Shown here: positions 16,384-25,048 of the stretch, in pieces
Numbering within the stretch: the first letter of the stretch is position 1
Layout: each line of letters starts with the position of its first letter
Assembly (NCBI RefSeq): GCF_003054325.1
Contig: NZ_QBKU01000001.1
Location: forward strand, 434,001-498,000
Source of the DNA: Sulfitobacter mediterraneus
GTDB taxonomy: Bacteria > Pseudomonadota > Alphaproteobacteria > Rhodobacterales > Rhodobacteraceae
Direction of reading: 5' to 3'
Length of the DNA stretch: 64,000 nucleotides
Notes under the pieces: model-generated
What the model was told of the DNA's origin: nothing
Databases searched by the model: none
The model's input: only the letters and a program-made list of their open reading frames with translations
Position numbers and translations under genes: made by a program

Positions 16384-16925
16384 AAAACGGGCGCCTCATT
16401 GCAGTGGTCGGCCCGTCCGGAGTGGGCAAGGACAGCGTCTTGGAGGGCCTCGCCGAGGCAGATCCATCGCTGCATCTTGTACGCCGCACGATTACCCGCG
16501 CGCCGGAACTCGGTGGTGAAGACTACGATGCAGTCAGCGTGGCAGAATTCAACGACATGGCCGCAAGTGGGAAATTTGCCTTGCATTGGGGCGCGCACGA
16601 TTTGCTGTACGGCATACCTGCATCCATCCAAACTGTTTTGGCCCGAGGACAGGACTGCCTCGCAAATTTTTCACGTTCTGCGCTGCTGGCAGGTGATGCG
16701 GCCTTTGCCCATTTTTGTGTCCTCAGTATTACCGGAAGGCCCGAAACGCTTGCGTCGCGGCTCAAGGTACGGGGCCGCGAAAGCGAGGCGCAGATTGCGA
16801 AACGTTTGGCCCAAGCGGCCAAACCTTTGCCAAATGAGTTGAAGGTGATGACTATCAGTAATGATGGCGCGCTTGAGGACACCGTCGCAAATGCCCTGTC
16901 AATGCTTCAACCGGTGAGGGTGTAG
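16380..16925 (+). CDS. phnN: Ribose 1,5-bisphosphokinase PhnN
   Basis: 181 residues with a guanylate-kinase-like P-loop (GPSGVGKDS near residue 11) and the family blocks RTITRAPELGGEDYDAVS and FALHWGAHDLLYGIP. PhnN phosphorylates ribose 1,5-bisphosphate to PRPP, returning the sugar of the C-P lyase product to nucleotide metabolism. Its start overlaps phnL (ATGA). Its last 19 bases overlap the end of the convergent DUF1045 gene. The length is typical. Confidence 0.9.
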   Translation: MKNGRLIAVVGPSGVGKDSVLEGLAEADPSLHLVRRTITRAPELGGEDYDAVSVAEFNDMAASGKFALHWGAHDLLYGIPASIQTVLARGQDCLANFSRSALLAGDAAFAHFCVLSITGRPETLASRLKVRGRESEAQIAKRLAQAAKPLPNELKVMTISNDGALEDTVANALSMLQPVRV

Positions 16926-17578
16926 CGTTGGATGAGTTCAAATCGCCCATCGGGACGCTCACCGCACAAAGCGATGCCGCCCAAATCATAACGATCCGCC
17001 AAGGGCGGCAGGTGCGCCAGCGCTGTGTTCATCCAAGCGGTGCGATCCGCCTCGGGCAAACGCCCGCTCAGCGTCAGGTGGAACCGGAATTCCTCCATCA
17101 CGTAAGGGTAGCCCCACTCCAGCATCAGAGCCTCTTGGCGCGCGCTCAGACCTGCGCTGCGACGTCTTTCCAATTCGACCTCGGGCGCTGGGGCCCGAAA
17201 GGCATCGAGGTCGCGCACAGATGCGCTTGCGACGCGCTCCAACGCGGTCAGATCACCCGTCGGGGTCAACGCCAGAAATCCGCCCAATGTCGTCAGCGTC
17301 AGACCACCACTCGATGCAGGTGCGCAACGCCCAGCCAATCCTGCGGCCGCTGTCTGCAATTCATCCAAAGATCGGCCATCCGCCAGCCTGAACGGCGGCT
17401 TCAACGTCCCGTGAAAGCCATATTTGCGTGGTGTCATAGTAATGTCATCCAAACCGGGCACATCTGCCTGACGAGTGGCGGTGCCTGTCCGCACATCCCA
17501 GCCCAGCCAAACCGCCCCGAAGTTGGCCAATGTGTCATCGATCGGCGCGTCATAAATCGCGAAACGAGTATATGTCAT
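16907..17578 (-). CDS. DUF1045 phosphonate-metabolism protein, 2H phosphoesterase fold
   Basis: 223 residues carrying two H-x-T-x motifs, HGTL at residues 56-59 and HLTL at 167-170, as in 2H phosphoesterases. It belongs to the DUF1045 family that accompanies C-P lyase operons in alphaproteobacteria. 2H enzymes open or form 2',3'-cyclic or 1,2-cyclic phosphates. In a cluster without a visible phnP this protein is the best candidate for opening the cyclic ribose phosphate made by PhnJ, which is inference. It runs opposite to the operon, overlaps the phnN end by 19 bases, and its start codon interlocks with an ATG of the phnM frame on the other strand. Confidence 0.85.
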   Translation of the reverse strand: MTYTRFAIYDAPIDDTLANFGAVWLGWDVRTGTATRQADVPGLDDITMTPRKYGFHGTLKPPFRLADGRSLDELQTAAAGLAGRCAPASSGGLTLTTLGGFLALTPTGDLTALERVASASVRDLDAFRAPAPEVELERRRSAGLSARQEALMLEWGYPYVMEEFRFHLTLSGRLPEADRTAWMNTALAHLPPLADRYDLGGIALCGERPDGRFELIQRYTLTG

Positions 17579-17603
17579 GAATTATCCTCTTAGGCCTTCT
17601 GCT

Positions 17604-18770
17604 ATGGACCACTCAGATGACACTTCTGTGTCAGACGACCTTTGCCTTTCCAATGCGCGCCTGGTCTTGTCGGATCAAGTTCTGACAGGATCCATCACGA
17701 TTGAGCAAGGCGTGATTACTGACATTGTCGAAGGTGATCATCGACCCCACGGAAGTTTGGATTGCGCGGGCGATTTCGTGATGCCGGGTCTGGTCGAGTT
17801 GCATACCGACAACCTAGAGCGGCATATGGAACCACGCCCAGAAGTCGACTGGCCGCATTTGCCCGCACTGATCGCCCATGATGCGGAGTTGGCATCGGTC
17901 GGGATTACCACTGTTTTTGACGCTTTGCGCGCCGGTTCCATCCATTCTGGGAAAGGACGCTACATTGATTACGCCCGCGCGGTGGCCGACGAGCTTTTGG
18001 CCGCCCGCGCCATCGGTGTCTTCAAGATCAGCCATTTTCTGCACCTGCGCGCGGAAATTTGTTCTGAAACCCTTCTTGAAGAATTGGCCCGGTTCACGCC
18101 CGATGACCGTGTTGGGATCGTCAGCCTGATGGATCACACCCCCGGTCAACGTCAATTCCGCGACCTGACCGCCTTACGCACCTATGTCGCCAAGAAACGT
18201 GGCATGGATGACAACGACTTTGCAGAGCATGTGGCGAACCTGAAAAGGTTACAGGCCCAGTTCAGCGACAAGCACGAGAAGGGCGCCGTGTTAGAGGCCA
18301 AGCGGCTGGGTGCGGTTCTAGCCAGCCATGATGACACCACGCGCGATCACGTTGTGACGTCGCAACAAAACGGCGTCGGGTTCGCAGAGTTTCCAACCAC
18401 CCGCGAGGCCGCACAAGCCTGCCGTGACCATGGCATTGCGGTCATGATGGGCGCGCCCAACGTCATCCGTGGCGGGTCACATTCCGGCAACGTCGCCGCC
18501 ATGGACCTAGCCAAAAGCGATCTGCTGGATATTCTGTCATCTGATTATGTGCCCGGTGGGTTGTTGATGTCGGCCTTCCGCATCGCGGATCTCTGGGGCG
18601 ATCTGCCACGTGCGATTGCAACAGTGACCCGCACACCCGCAATCGCGGCGCGATTGCCGGATCGGGGTAGCCTGCAAACAGGTCTTCGCGGTGATGTCTT
18701 GAGGGTGAATAAGGACCAAGGCACCCCGGTGCTCCGTGGCGTTTGGGCGAAAGGTGCGCGTATCTCCTGA
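17604..18770 (+). CDS. phnM: Ribose 1-methylphosphonate 5-triphosphate diphosphatase PhnM
   Basis: 388 residues, amidohydrolase fold. The metal-site motif sits in PGLVELHTDNLERH near residue 68, with the further family blocks FKISHFLHLRAE, SLMDHTPGQRQF, LASHDDTT and GAPNVIRGGSHSGNVAA. PhnM removes pyrophosphate from the triphosphate made by PhnGHI before PhnJ acts. The ATG at 17604 is chosen; ATG 17577 is also in frame but would interlock with the start codon of the antisense DUF1045 gene. No clear ribosome-binding site precedes either. It probably has its own promoter inside the DUF1045 coding region, because DUF1045 breaks the operon. Confidence 0.9.
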   Translation: MDHSDDTSVSDDLCLSNARLVLSDQVLTGSITIEQGVITDIVEGDHRPHGSLDCAGDFVMPGLVELHTDNLERHMEPRPEVDWPHLPALIAHDAELASVGITTVFDALRAGSIHSGKGRYIDYARAVADELLAARAIGVFKISHFLHLRAEICSETLLEELARFTPDDRVGIVSLMDHTPGQRQFRDLTALRTYVAKKRGMDDNDFAEHVANLKRLQAQFSDKHEKGAVLEAKRLGAVLASHDDTTRDHVVTSQQNGVGFAEFPTTREAAQACRDHGIAVMMGAPNVIRGGSHSGNVAAMDLAKSDLLDILSSDYVPGGLLMSAFRIADLWGDLPRAIATVTRTPAIAARLPDRGSLQTGLRGDVLRVNKDQGTPVLRGVWAKGARIS

Positions 18771-19290
18771 CATCCGCCAAGCTGAGACCCAGCAAGACTA
18801 GTTAGTGAATTTGAATGGCCGTTTTAGCGAAACCTGTTATGCGCAGTGAAGAGAACAAATGCTGCATCAGCGATAGCCGTAGCTGCAAAAGGCAGACTTG
18901 TCCAAGTTGAAGGTCCGCAAAGCCCACGAATGCAGCCAGTTGTGCAACCGCAGCGAATTCACCTTTTGTCCGCATCTTAACGGTTCGACCTCAGCGCAGC
19001 GAACGGCGTTACTTCCCGAACCGGCCACTAGCGACAGTTACAGCGAAGGTGCCGGAAGAGCCCTTTTTGACCAATGCTGCAGGATAGTCGTACGTTCGTG
19101 AAGCACTACGATCCGGACATCAGTTTACCGCAGCCACTTAGTGTGTCGGGCCAACACCACCCCAGAGTAACAGTTCTTCGCGTACGAGCCCTTTAGGGGT
19201 TCTCCGGCAATGGTGATACCCTTTAGCGTCTCGGTACTTTGAGCCCAATCACGTACGTGCTAACGTCCCTTAGTTTTGGAGCGTCAGCAC
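18771..19290. other. 520-base non-coding stretch with a recurring CAGCGAA word
   Basis: No convincing gene lies here on either strand. The heptamer CAGCGAA occurs at 18951, 18997 and 19041, each in a similar purine-rich setting, and again at 21387 beyond the cyclase gene. Similar words in Roseobacter intergenic DNA suggest remnants of decayed repeats, which is a tentative reading. The last 60 bases lead into the cyclase gene with GGAG before its start. Confidence 0.4.
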
Positions 19291-21195
19291 ATGGTCGAAC
19301 CTCAATCCCGCCGTCTCGCGGCCATTCTCGCCGCTGATGTGGTCGGCTATTCCCGCCTAATGGGCGCGGACGAGGCTCAGACTCTCACTTCCGTCAAATC
19401 TGCAATCGACAAGGCTGTCAAACCCGCCCTCGAAGCTCATAATGGCCGTCTCGTAAAATTGATGGGCGACGGAATATTAGCGGAGTTCGGTTCGGTTGTA
19501 GACGCAGTTCGATGCGCTGTCGCTATCCAGACCGAAATGGCCTCACGCGGAACTGACGTCTCCGAAGACTGCCGTGTCTGCCTTCGAATTGGCATCAACT
19601 TGGGCGATATTATTTTTGAAGATGGGGATATCTTCGGCGACGGCGTCAACGTCGCCTCCAGATTGGAGGGGATCGCCGACCCAGGCGGCATTTGTGTTTC
19701 ACGTACCGTAGCAGATCAGGTCGGTGCCAAGGCGGGGGTCACCTTTCAATCTTTGGGATTGCAGAGCTTGAAGAACATCTCTGAGCCGATAGAAGCGTTT
19801 AGCGTCCTACTTGACGGAACAGCTACACCTAGAGCCAACCGCTACCGATCTCCAATGCGTCTTGCGGCCTTCGCAGTAGCTGTTTTTGTTGCGGCTTCGG
19901 CCTGGTGGGTGACCAGCCCTGATTTCACACCTGCAGACCCAACGAAAATGACTCAAGAATTGCCCGAAGGCCCTTCAATTGCTGTGCTGCCTTTCGACTA
20001 TCTTGGCTCGGACGGGGCAGAGAAAGAGTACATCGCCGACGGGCTTTCAGAGAACATTATCTCGGCACTCGCACGCCTTCCAAACACGCTGGTGATCGCT
20101 CGCAGCTCCACCTTCACTTACAAGGGCAAGGCGGCAGATGTGCGGGAAGTTTCCGAAAAATTTGGCGTCCGCTACATCCTCGAAGGCTCTGTCCAACTTT
20201 CCGGCGAAACCATCCGTGTTACCGCTCAGTTGGTTGACGGTGTGGACGGAAAATATCTCTGGACCGACACCTACGACCGCCCCGTCGATGACATTTTCGC
20301 GGTGCAGGACGAAATAACACTCTTCGTCGCACAGTCCATACAGCGCAGAACCTATACCACCACGGACTATTCAGTCACCGATTCTGCGCGCGCGACCCAG
20401 GGCACGCGAGACCTCGAGGCATGGACACTTCACATTAAAGGCAACGCCAGCCGACGGCGCTATACTCCGCAGGCGCTAGCGGAATCCCGAAAGCTCATCG
20501 AAAAAGCCATCTCGCTCGATCCATCTTATTCTCAGGCCTATTCCTCGCTTGCGCTCGCTTATTTTTTCGAAGCCCGGTTCGGCATTGCAAAAGACCCGGC
20601 AGCAACATTGGCAAAGGCCGCAGATTTGGCGAAAAAGGCGCACCAGCTTGAGCCAAACAACTACTATGCCGATACCGCGTTGGCCATCACGCGATTGATG
20701 CAAAGGAGGCCCGGGGACGCAAAGAAGCATGCACTCAGAGCGTTTGAAGCTGCGCCGGGCGATAGCGACGCAGTCGCACTCCTTGGCTGGGTGTTAAAAT
20801 ACGCAGGTGATTCCCGCGCAGCGATACCGTACTTCATTCGGGCCAAGCGCATCTACGTTATCCCGCCCTGGTGGGTCGTCGCCGATGAATTCGGAGCCAA
20901 TATCGACATCGGCGATCATGACGCAGCTCTTAAGCTGGCGGATGAATGGGTTGAACGAGGGCCGCCTGCGTTCCGTGCCCATTTCCTTGCCATCGCCGCC
21001 GTGCCGAATTTTGGCTTGGGCAACGTGGTGGAGGCAGAACGCCTGATCGCAGAAGCACTCGCCCTTGATCCCAATTTATCGATCCAAGCTATGCGCCGCT
21101 GGGACGTTCCATATATCGATACTTCAACACCGGAGCGAAAATACGCCATTCTCCGCCAGCTTGGCCTGCCCGACACTCCGCCGCCCGGTGATTGA
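19291..21195 (+). CDS. Class III adenylate/guanylate cyclase with TolB-like and TPR domains
   Basis: 634 residues. The cyclase domain is about residues 5-175: metal-binding aspartates in LAADVVGYSRLMG and KLMGDGILAEF, and the N/R pair in DGVNVASRLEG. One transmembrane helix follows (about 190-208). Next is a TolB/FlgO-like segment (about 230-330, SIAVLPFDYLGSDGAEKEYIADGLSENI), then tetratricopeptide repeats to the C terminus. Such proteins are abundant in Rhizobiales and Roseobacters and probably make cAMP in response to an unknown signal. GGAG precedes the ATG at 19291; a TTG five codons upstream is in frame. It is unrelated in function to the flanking phn cluster as far as can be seen. Confidence 0.85.
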   Translation: MVEPQSRRLAAILAADVVGYSRLMGADEAQTLTSVKSAIDKAVKPALEAHNGRLVKLMGDGILAEFGSVVDAVRCAVAIQTEMASRGTDVSEDCRVCLRIGINLGDIIFEDGDIFGDGVNVASRLEGIADPGGICVSRTVADQVGAKAGVTFQSLGLQSLKNISEPIEAFSVLLDGTATPRANRYRSPMRLAAFAVAVFVAASAWWVTSPDFTPADPTKMTQELPEGPSIAVLPFDYLGSDGAEKEYIADGLSENIISALARLPNTLVIARSSTFTYKGKAADVREVSEKFGVRYILEGSVQLSGETIRVTAQLVDGVDGKYLWTDTYDRPVDDIFAVQDEITLFVAQSIQRRTYTTTDYSVTDSARATQGTRDLEAWTLHIKGNASRRRYTPQALAESRKLIEKAISLDPSYSQAYSSLALAYFFEARFGIAKDPAATLAKAADLAKKAHQLEPNNYYADTALAITRLMQRRPGDAKKHALRAFEAAPGDSDAVALLGWVLKYAGDSRAAIPYFIRAKRIYVIPPWWVVADEFGANIDIGDHDAALKLADEWVERGPPAFRAHFLAIAAVPNFGLGNVVEAERLIAEALALDPNLSIQAMRRWDVPYIDTSTPERKYAILRQLGLPDTPPPGD

Positions 21196-21444
21196 TCAGT
21201 AGCAATGGTTTGCGATATTCGCATCGGGAGAGACTGCTTTGCGGCCTACCGAGAAACGCATTCAGTACCCCCTTTGTTAAATCCACGTGGCAGAGCAACG
21301 AAAGTCCAAAATCACGAAATGCGGACCTACCTCAGTGAAAGGCAAAAGGCGGCTTCGTCCCGCGTTGCGTCAGTTCGTTAGCCGCGCAGCGAAGGTCGGC
21401 TCATCCCAGACCAGCTTTTCGTTGAACGCGCAAAGAATTGCAGT

Positions 21445-21804
21445 TCAGAGCCCATATTCCTTCGTCGTTTTGATGTGTTCGCAATCTGCAATCCACTCTC
21501 GACAAACCCCACACCACACCCGACCATTCGGACCATGCCGTTCCCAATCGGAAAGCCCGCGCCACGCATCCAACGAAACGATGTTGCCCGTCCATGTTTT
21601 CGGGTGGCCATTAATGGCAAAGCCATGTCCCATGTCGTTTGTCGGAATTTCTGAGATTTCAGGCCGGGGTACTGCTACATCCGCTACTTTCGCTACATGA
21701 GGATGCGTTTTGGCTGTCTGTGTAGCCGATGTAGCGGGTGTAGCAGCGGTCGGCCTCTGTTTCCTGATTTCTGCCAGTTCGGCGCGGGGGTCAAAAAGCT
21801 TCAT
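21445..21804 (-). CDS. Unknown protein of the integrative element
   Basis: 119 residues, not recognised. The N-terminal third is rich in Ala, Thr and Pro (TAATPATSATQTAK) and probably disordered. The C-terminal part has tryptophans and a VWCGVCREWIADCEH stretch with three cysteines and a histidine that could bind zinc (C-x2-C-x5-C-x-H). Its ATG overlaps the DUF3987 gene stop by 4 bases, so it is the last gene of that operon. The potential zinc site is the only functional hint; a DNA- or RNA-contacting role is possible but unproven. Confidence 0.6.
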   Translation of the reverse strand: MKLFDPRAELAEIRKQRPTAATPATSATQTAKTHPHVAKVADVAVPRPEISEIPTNDMGHGFAINGHPKTWTGNIVSLDAWRGLSDWERHGPNGRVWCGVCREWIADCEHIKTTKEYGL

Positions 21805-23318
21805 GAGGCCCTCACAATCCGGTAAGCTAATTGGCGTGCTTTCCCGTCGATCACAACGCCTTGCTCAAGGCGCAGAAGCCAACCATGTGATTCAAGAACA
21901 CTCATCAACTTTTTGACTGCATTCGTCTCCCTGAGGGTATTTGGCCCCATAACAACAACGTCTCGCGGTACAATGGTGGCAGCATCGCGGTTTTGCCCCG
22001 CCGCTATTGTAGGCCAACTATCAAGAATCCAATGGCGCAGCATTTCAGCGCGGTCGATTTCCTCGGAAACTGTCGCGGCCTCTGCCAGTCTCTTTGCCTC
22101 CCAGAGGTAGAATTGAGCCAATTCTATTGCGCAGATCATCGCCTCGGAGTTTACAATCGTTGCCCCAAGGTCTGACCAAAGCGTGAGAACACCAGCGATA
22201 CGGGCGGCTTGTTCGGGTGACTTTGACGCGAAGGACTTCACCTGTTCCAGCTTACCGCCCGGTGCCTGTTCAAGTTCTGTGCTGCGATAGTAACCAAACA
22301 GCAGCTTTTTGGCCTCATCAGACAAGCGCAATGCGCGCGGCTCAAGCTCATGTAAGTTACCTTCGACGGTTGGCATCGGATGCCCCAAAATCCCAGAAAG
22401 ACGTGCGGACGCTGCTACAATCGCTACATCGGCTACATTCTCACCTGTCTGGCCTAATCTGGTGCCAATCGCACTGGGCGGCTCGGTAATCAGAAACCTT
22501 GCCAAGAACCCTTGACCGCTGGCGACGGGGTCAGCCAACAATGGACGGGCCGCAACTGGCTGCACCATAAGGTGCGCCGCAAGGCGTCTGCCATAAAGCG
22601 TGGTTGCACCGTCCCCCGCACGTACCCGGTCCAAGGCATCGCCGCCCCAAAGCCCAGACAGACCAGCGACCGTTTTCAAGCGGTTGTCACTGTTCATGGC
22701 GTGACCACCCAAGAAGCCACCGCCCTCATCTGAGAACAACCCAAGGCTCGGTTGGCCTGTGAGATACAACTTCACAAGCCCTTCAAGTGTGGGCTCAGCC
22801 GTTGTGATCTTTGGTGATTGTGGCTGCGCAGGTGCTGGCCCCAAATTCGCAAGATCAGCTTCAGCGTCACGTGCTTTTGCTGCATTGCTGCCCGCGGCCT
22901 CTTTGACCATCCGGTCACGCTTGGCTGACCAAAGCTTATGGTCACAATCCCACGCCGCCAACTCATCGCGGTAATCGGATGCACGACCCCTTTCGATTTC
23001 GCGCAAACCGGACATCACCAGTTTATCGCATCCGCTTTTGCGCTCCCCCGATTGCGCCACCGTAAGGCAAAACAGGGATACAGGGGCATAGCCCGCTAAG
23101 GTTTCAACATCGGCATGGGCCTGAACCGCCAATGAGGCGACAGACAGGGCAGATTGCGCGGCGATGGCGACAGGGGCCTGCGTCGTTGCCTGCACCGCCT
23201 CCACCACTGCGCGGAGGGGGCCAAGGGCGTGGACGGGATACGCTTCGCCTTTCGGAATCTCGCGTAACAACGGCTGCGGGCCTTCCTCGACGAAGGGTGT
23301 TGGCTTGAGAACAGTCAT
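21801..23318 (-). CDS. DUF3987 domain protein, probable replication helicase-like
   Basis: 505 residues. Near residue 88 is a Walker-A-like stretch, AQSGERKSG, where RKS replaces the classic GKS, a form common in DUF3987 proteins. The first third (QATTQAPVAIAAQSALSVASLAVQAHADV) and the SLGLFSDEGGGFLGGHAM block are typical of that family, which sits in phages and integrative elements next to primases. It is thought to act in element replication, but its activity has not been defined. It overlaps the Toprim gene and the following small gene by 4 bases each. Confidence 0.72.
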   Translation of the reverse strand: MTVLKPTPFVEEGPQPLLREIPKGEAYPVHALGPLRAVVEAVQATTQAPVAIAAQSALSVASLAVQAHADVETLAGYAPVSLFCLTVAQSGERKSGCDKLVMSGLREIERGRASDYRDELAAWDCDHKLWSAKRDRMVKEAAGSNAAKARDAEADLANLGPAPAQPQSPKITTAEPTLEGLVKLYLTGQPSLGLFSDEGGGFLGGHAMNSDNRLKTVAGLSGLWGGDALDRVRAGDGATTLYGRRLAAHLMVQPVAARPLLADPVASGQGFLARFLITEPPSAIGTRLGQTGENVADVAIVAASARLSGILGHPMPTVEGNLHELEPRALRLSDEAKKLLFGYYRSTELEQAPGGKLEQVKSFASKSPEQAARIAGVLTLWSDLGATIVNSEAMICAIELAQFYLWEAKRLAEAATVSEEIDRAEMLRHWILDSWPTIAAGQNRDAATIVPRDVVVMGPNTLRETNAVKKLMSVLESHGWLLRLEQGVVIDGKARQLAYRIVRAS

Positions 23319-24187
23319 GCCGCCACCCCGCTTTGCAGAACATCATTCCAATCTTGCCCGTCAGGTGCAGGCATTGTGGAAACTTTCCAGCCCAATCCTG
23401 TCGCGGTGTGCGCAAGTGAGGACGCCGCTGCGCGCCCCGCTTCATCACCATCGCTGGCAATGACAAGCTGGCCGGGGCGCTTTGGCAGTGTGAGGCCCTT
23501 TATGCCGCTGGCGGACAATGCCGCCCAAACCGCATGGGAGCCGCTGAGAAGGCCAGACATAAGGCTGAGGCCCGTTTCAATGCCCTCACACACCACGAGG
23601 GGCCCAACAGAGTCAGACAGGCGCACCGCGCCGCCTGAGCATGGCCCCAGCATCATTTTGGCTGATTTATCCAATCGCTGCCCTTTCTTTGTAAAAAACG
23701 TCCGGTGAATGCCGCCAGTTGGTGCAACATCCGCGACTATCGCCGCGCAATATTGTCCGCTTGGCCCGTGATATGCGTCTGGCAACCAGCGCAGTGTGTC
23801 GGGCAAGGCGCATGTGATACCCCGCCCCCAGAGGTGGGTTTCGCCATGAGTGCCTGCGATTGACTGGCCGTGGTTCCAGATGTTGCGCGCGCGGTCCATG
23901 AGTTTCGCGGCCTGCACTTTCCGTTCGCGCTGCACATTTGCCAAAGCCATCTGGTCAATTTCGACGGTGCCGGGAGTAATGCCCGACGCCACCAAGATAT
24001 CCTTGAAGTCGCACCCGCTCTTTTTGCAGTGCAACAGCAATCTGTCGTCTTTGGCCGTGACGGTTAATGCGGTTTGGTCTTTCCGGCGTGCAGACTGGCA
24101 AACCGGGCAAGGTGCAACGCCGTAGCCGCCGTGCCACTTGCCGCCAAGGTCTGCGCTCAATTGTGCGGGGTTGATCGTGCCGTTCAT
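23315..24187 (-). CDS. Primase-like protein with zinc finger and Toprim domain
   Basis: 290 residues. A zinc-ribbon region near the N terminus holds CPVC (about residues 27-30), then CKKSGC (about 54-59), as in CHC2/P4-type primases. A Toprim domain follows: LVVCEGIETGLSLMSG with the conserved glutamate and LVIASDGDEAGRAAA with the D-x-D pair. The arrangement is that of mobile-element primases such as the alpha protein of P4, but without its helicase half. The downstream DUF3987 protein may supply that ATPase part. Coupled by ATGA overlaps to both neighbours. Confidence 0.8.
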   Translation of the reverse strand: MNGTINPAQLSADLGGKWHGGYGVAPCPVCQSARRKDQTALTVTAKDDRLLLHCKKSGCDFKDILVASGITPGTVEIDQMALANVQRERKVQAAKLMDRARNIWNHGQSIAGTHGETHLWGRGITCALPDTLRWLPDAYHGPSGQYCAAIVADVAPTGGIHRTFFTKKGQRLDKSAKMMLGPCSGGAVRLSDSVGPLVVCEGIETGLSLMSGLLSGSHAVWAALSASGIKGLTLPKRPGQLVIASDGDEAGRAAASSLAHTATGLGWKVSTMPAPDGQDWNDVLQSGVAA

Positions 24188-24426
24188 AATGTGCCCTCTG
24201 CAACTTTGCGCAGCAAATGCGCCGCACGGTTGAGGTTTGCCGCCATGATGCGGGCTTCATCAATTGTCAGTTGAACGTTGGGCTCCGGGTAGCCCCCACG
24301 CTGAATAGAATTGCGCTCAAGGAACTTGACCTCACTCAGGAAACGATCGTGGATTTGATCGAGACCGGATGCAGAAGCATTGGCAAGAAAGGGAATGCTC
24401 GGGGCTATGTTGGCGAAATCCCTCAT
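24184..24426 (-). CDS. Small unknown protein in the element replication operon
   Basis: 80 residues, mostly predicted helical (SGLDQIHDRFLSEVKFLERNSI, then IDEARIMAANLNRAAHLLRKVAEG). No family is recognised. The start overlaps the stop of the preceding 57-residue gene and the end overlaps the primase start, both as ATGA, so it is surely translated in the operon if the operon is expressed. The amphipathic C-terminal helix suggests a protein-binding or dimerising role. Confidence 0.55.
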   Translation of the reverse strand: MRDFANIAPSIPFLANASASGLDQIHDRFLSEVKFLERNSIQRGGYPEPNVQLTIDEARIMAANLNRAAHLLRKVAEGTL

Positions 24427-24596
24427 TTGGAGGCTCCCCAGGCCAACGCCGCAATCATGCTCGCTTGTGCGACATTGAGCCCGTAATAGCGCCTGATGTA
24501 ATTGATCTGGATCGGGGAGTTATTGGGCAAGTCTGTTTTGTGCGTGACGCAACCTGTGTCCGTTGATCGGGGGGTGTTTTGCTCGTTAGGTGTCAT
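24423..24596 (-). CDS. 57-residue unknown protein, first gene of the replication operon
   Basis: Starting at ATG 24596-24594 there is an open frame of 57 codons ending at TGA (24425-24423) that overlaps the next start by 4 bases. AAGGGA lies 8 bases before the ATG. The product has a disordered start and a helix-rich end (NYIRRYYGLNVAQASMIAALAWG), similar in style to the small proteins with RRxxGL motifs that precede primases in Roseobacter elements. The coupling and the ribosome-binding site make it credible despite its size. The function is unknown. Confidence 0.6.
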   Translation of the reverse strand: MTPNEQNTPRSTDTGCVTHKTDLPNNSPIQINYIRRYYGLNVAQASMIAALAWGASK

Positions 24597-24713
24597 GATC
24601 CGCTTTCCCTTCAGGATTGAAAGGCGCTGGCATTTGCGATAACTCTTGGAATGTTCGAAGTCCGCCGAAAAGAAATACCGCCACTGCCTGCACCTTGCGG
24701 GTGGTGGTTTTCT

Positions 24714-24917
24714 TTAGAAGGCTTGAAGTTCTGCCATTGCAGCATCAACTGCGTTGGAACTCCAATACAGTTTGCCGCCCAGCTTCATTGGTTTTGGCAG
24801 GCGGTCGTGCTCAACGTCCAAATAGATACTTGAGCGCGCGCGGCCTGCCAGCTTTTCGCGAAGCTGGTTCAGCGTGATGAATTTGTCTGCGTTGGGGGAT
24901 GTTGGCTTGTTGGACAT
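24714..24917 (-). CDS. AlpA-like helix-turn-helix DNA-binding protein
   Basis: 67 residues with the pattern FITLNQLREKLAGRARSSIYLDVEHDRLPKPMKLGGKLYWSSNAVDAAM, typical of AlpA/MerR-type excisionases (a helix-turn-helix, then a wing with PxPxKLGG and a tryptophan). AlpA-like proteins activate excision or the integrase gene of P4-like elements. The ATG at 24917 is preferred because AAGG sits 9 bases ahead of it; an ATG three codons earlier is too close to that site. It lies between the replication operon and the repeat-rich gap that may hold its binding sites. Confidence 0.8.
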   Translation of the reverse strand: MSNKPTSPNADKFITLNQLREKLAGRARSSIYLDVEHDRLPKPMKLGGKLYWSSNAVDAAMAELQAF

Positions 24918-24987
24918 TTTCGCCATCCTTCTGCTTGAGTTAAGTCATGCAAATGAAATTGTCCGTAAGCGGTTGATATTGATAGAT

Positions 24988-25048
24988 ACCCAGAAACTCA
25001 GAAACCGCTACTTGAGGTTCTTGGGCGATTAGTGAGGTGTTTCTGGGT
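24988..25048. repeat. Iteron-like direct and inverted repeats
   Basis: The octamer CAGAAACY is present twice in tandem (24991-24998 and 24999-25006) and once inverted at 25039-25046. The extended arms ACCCAGAAAC (24988-24997) and GTTTCTGGGT (25039-25048) are perfectly complementary. A further pair, AGCGGTT (24968-24974) and AACCGCT (25003-25009), nests around the same point. The gap lies upstream of the AlpA-like gene. It could be an origin, an excisionase site or an operator. Confidence 0.6.

Noticed and set aside
21287-21700. 137-codon plus-strand frame opposite the last gene of the element
   Set aside because: The minus-strand frame is coupled by ATGA to the DUF3987 gene, so the plus frame is the shadow.
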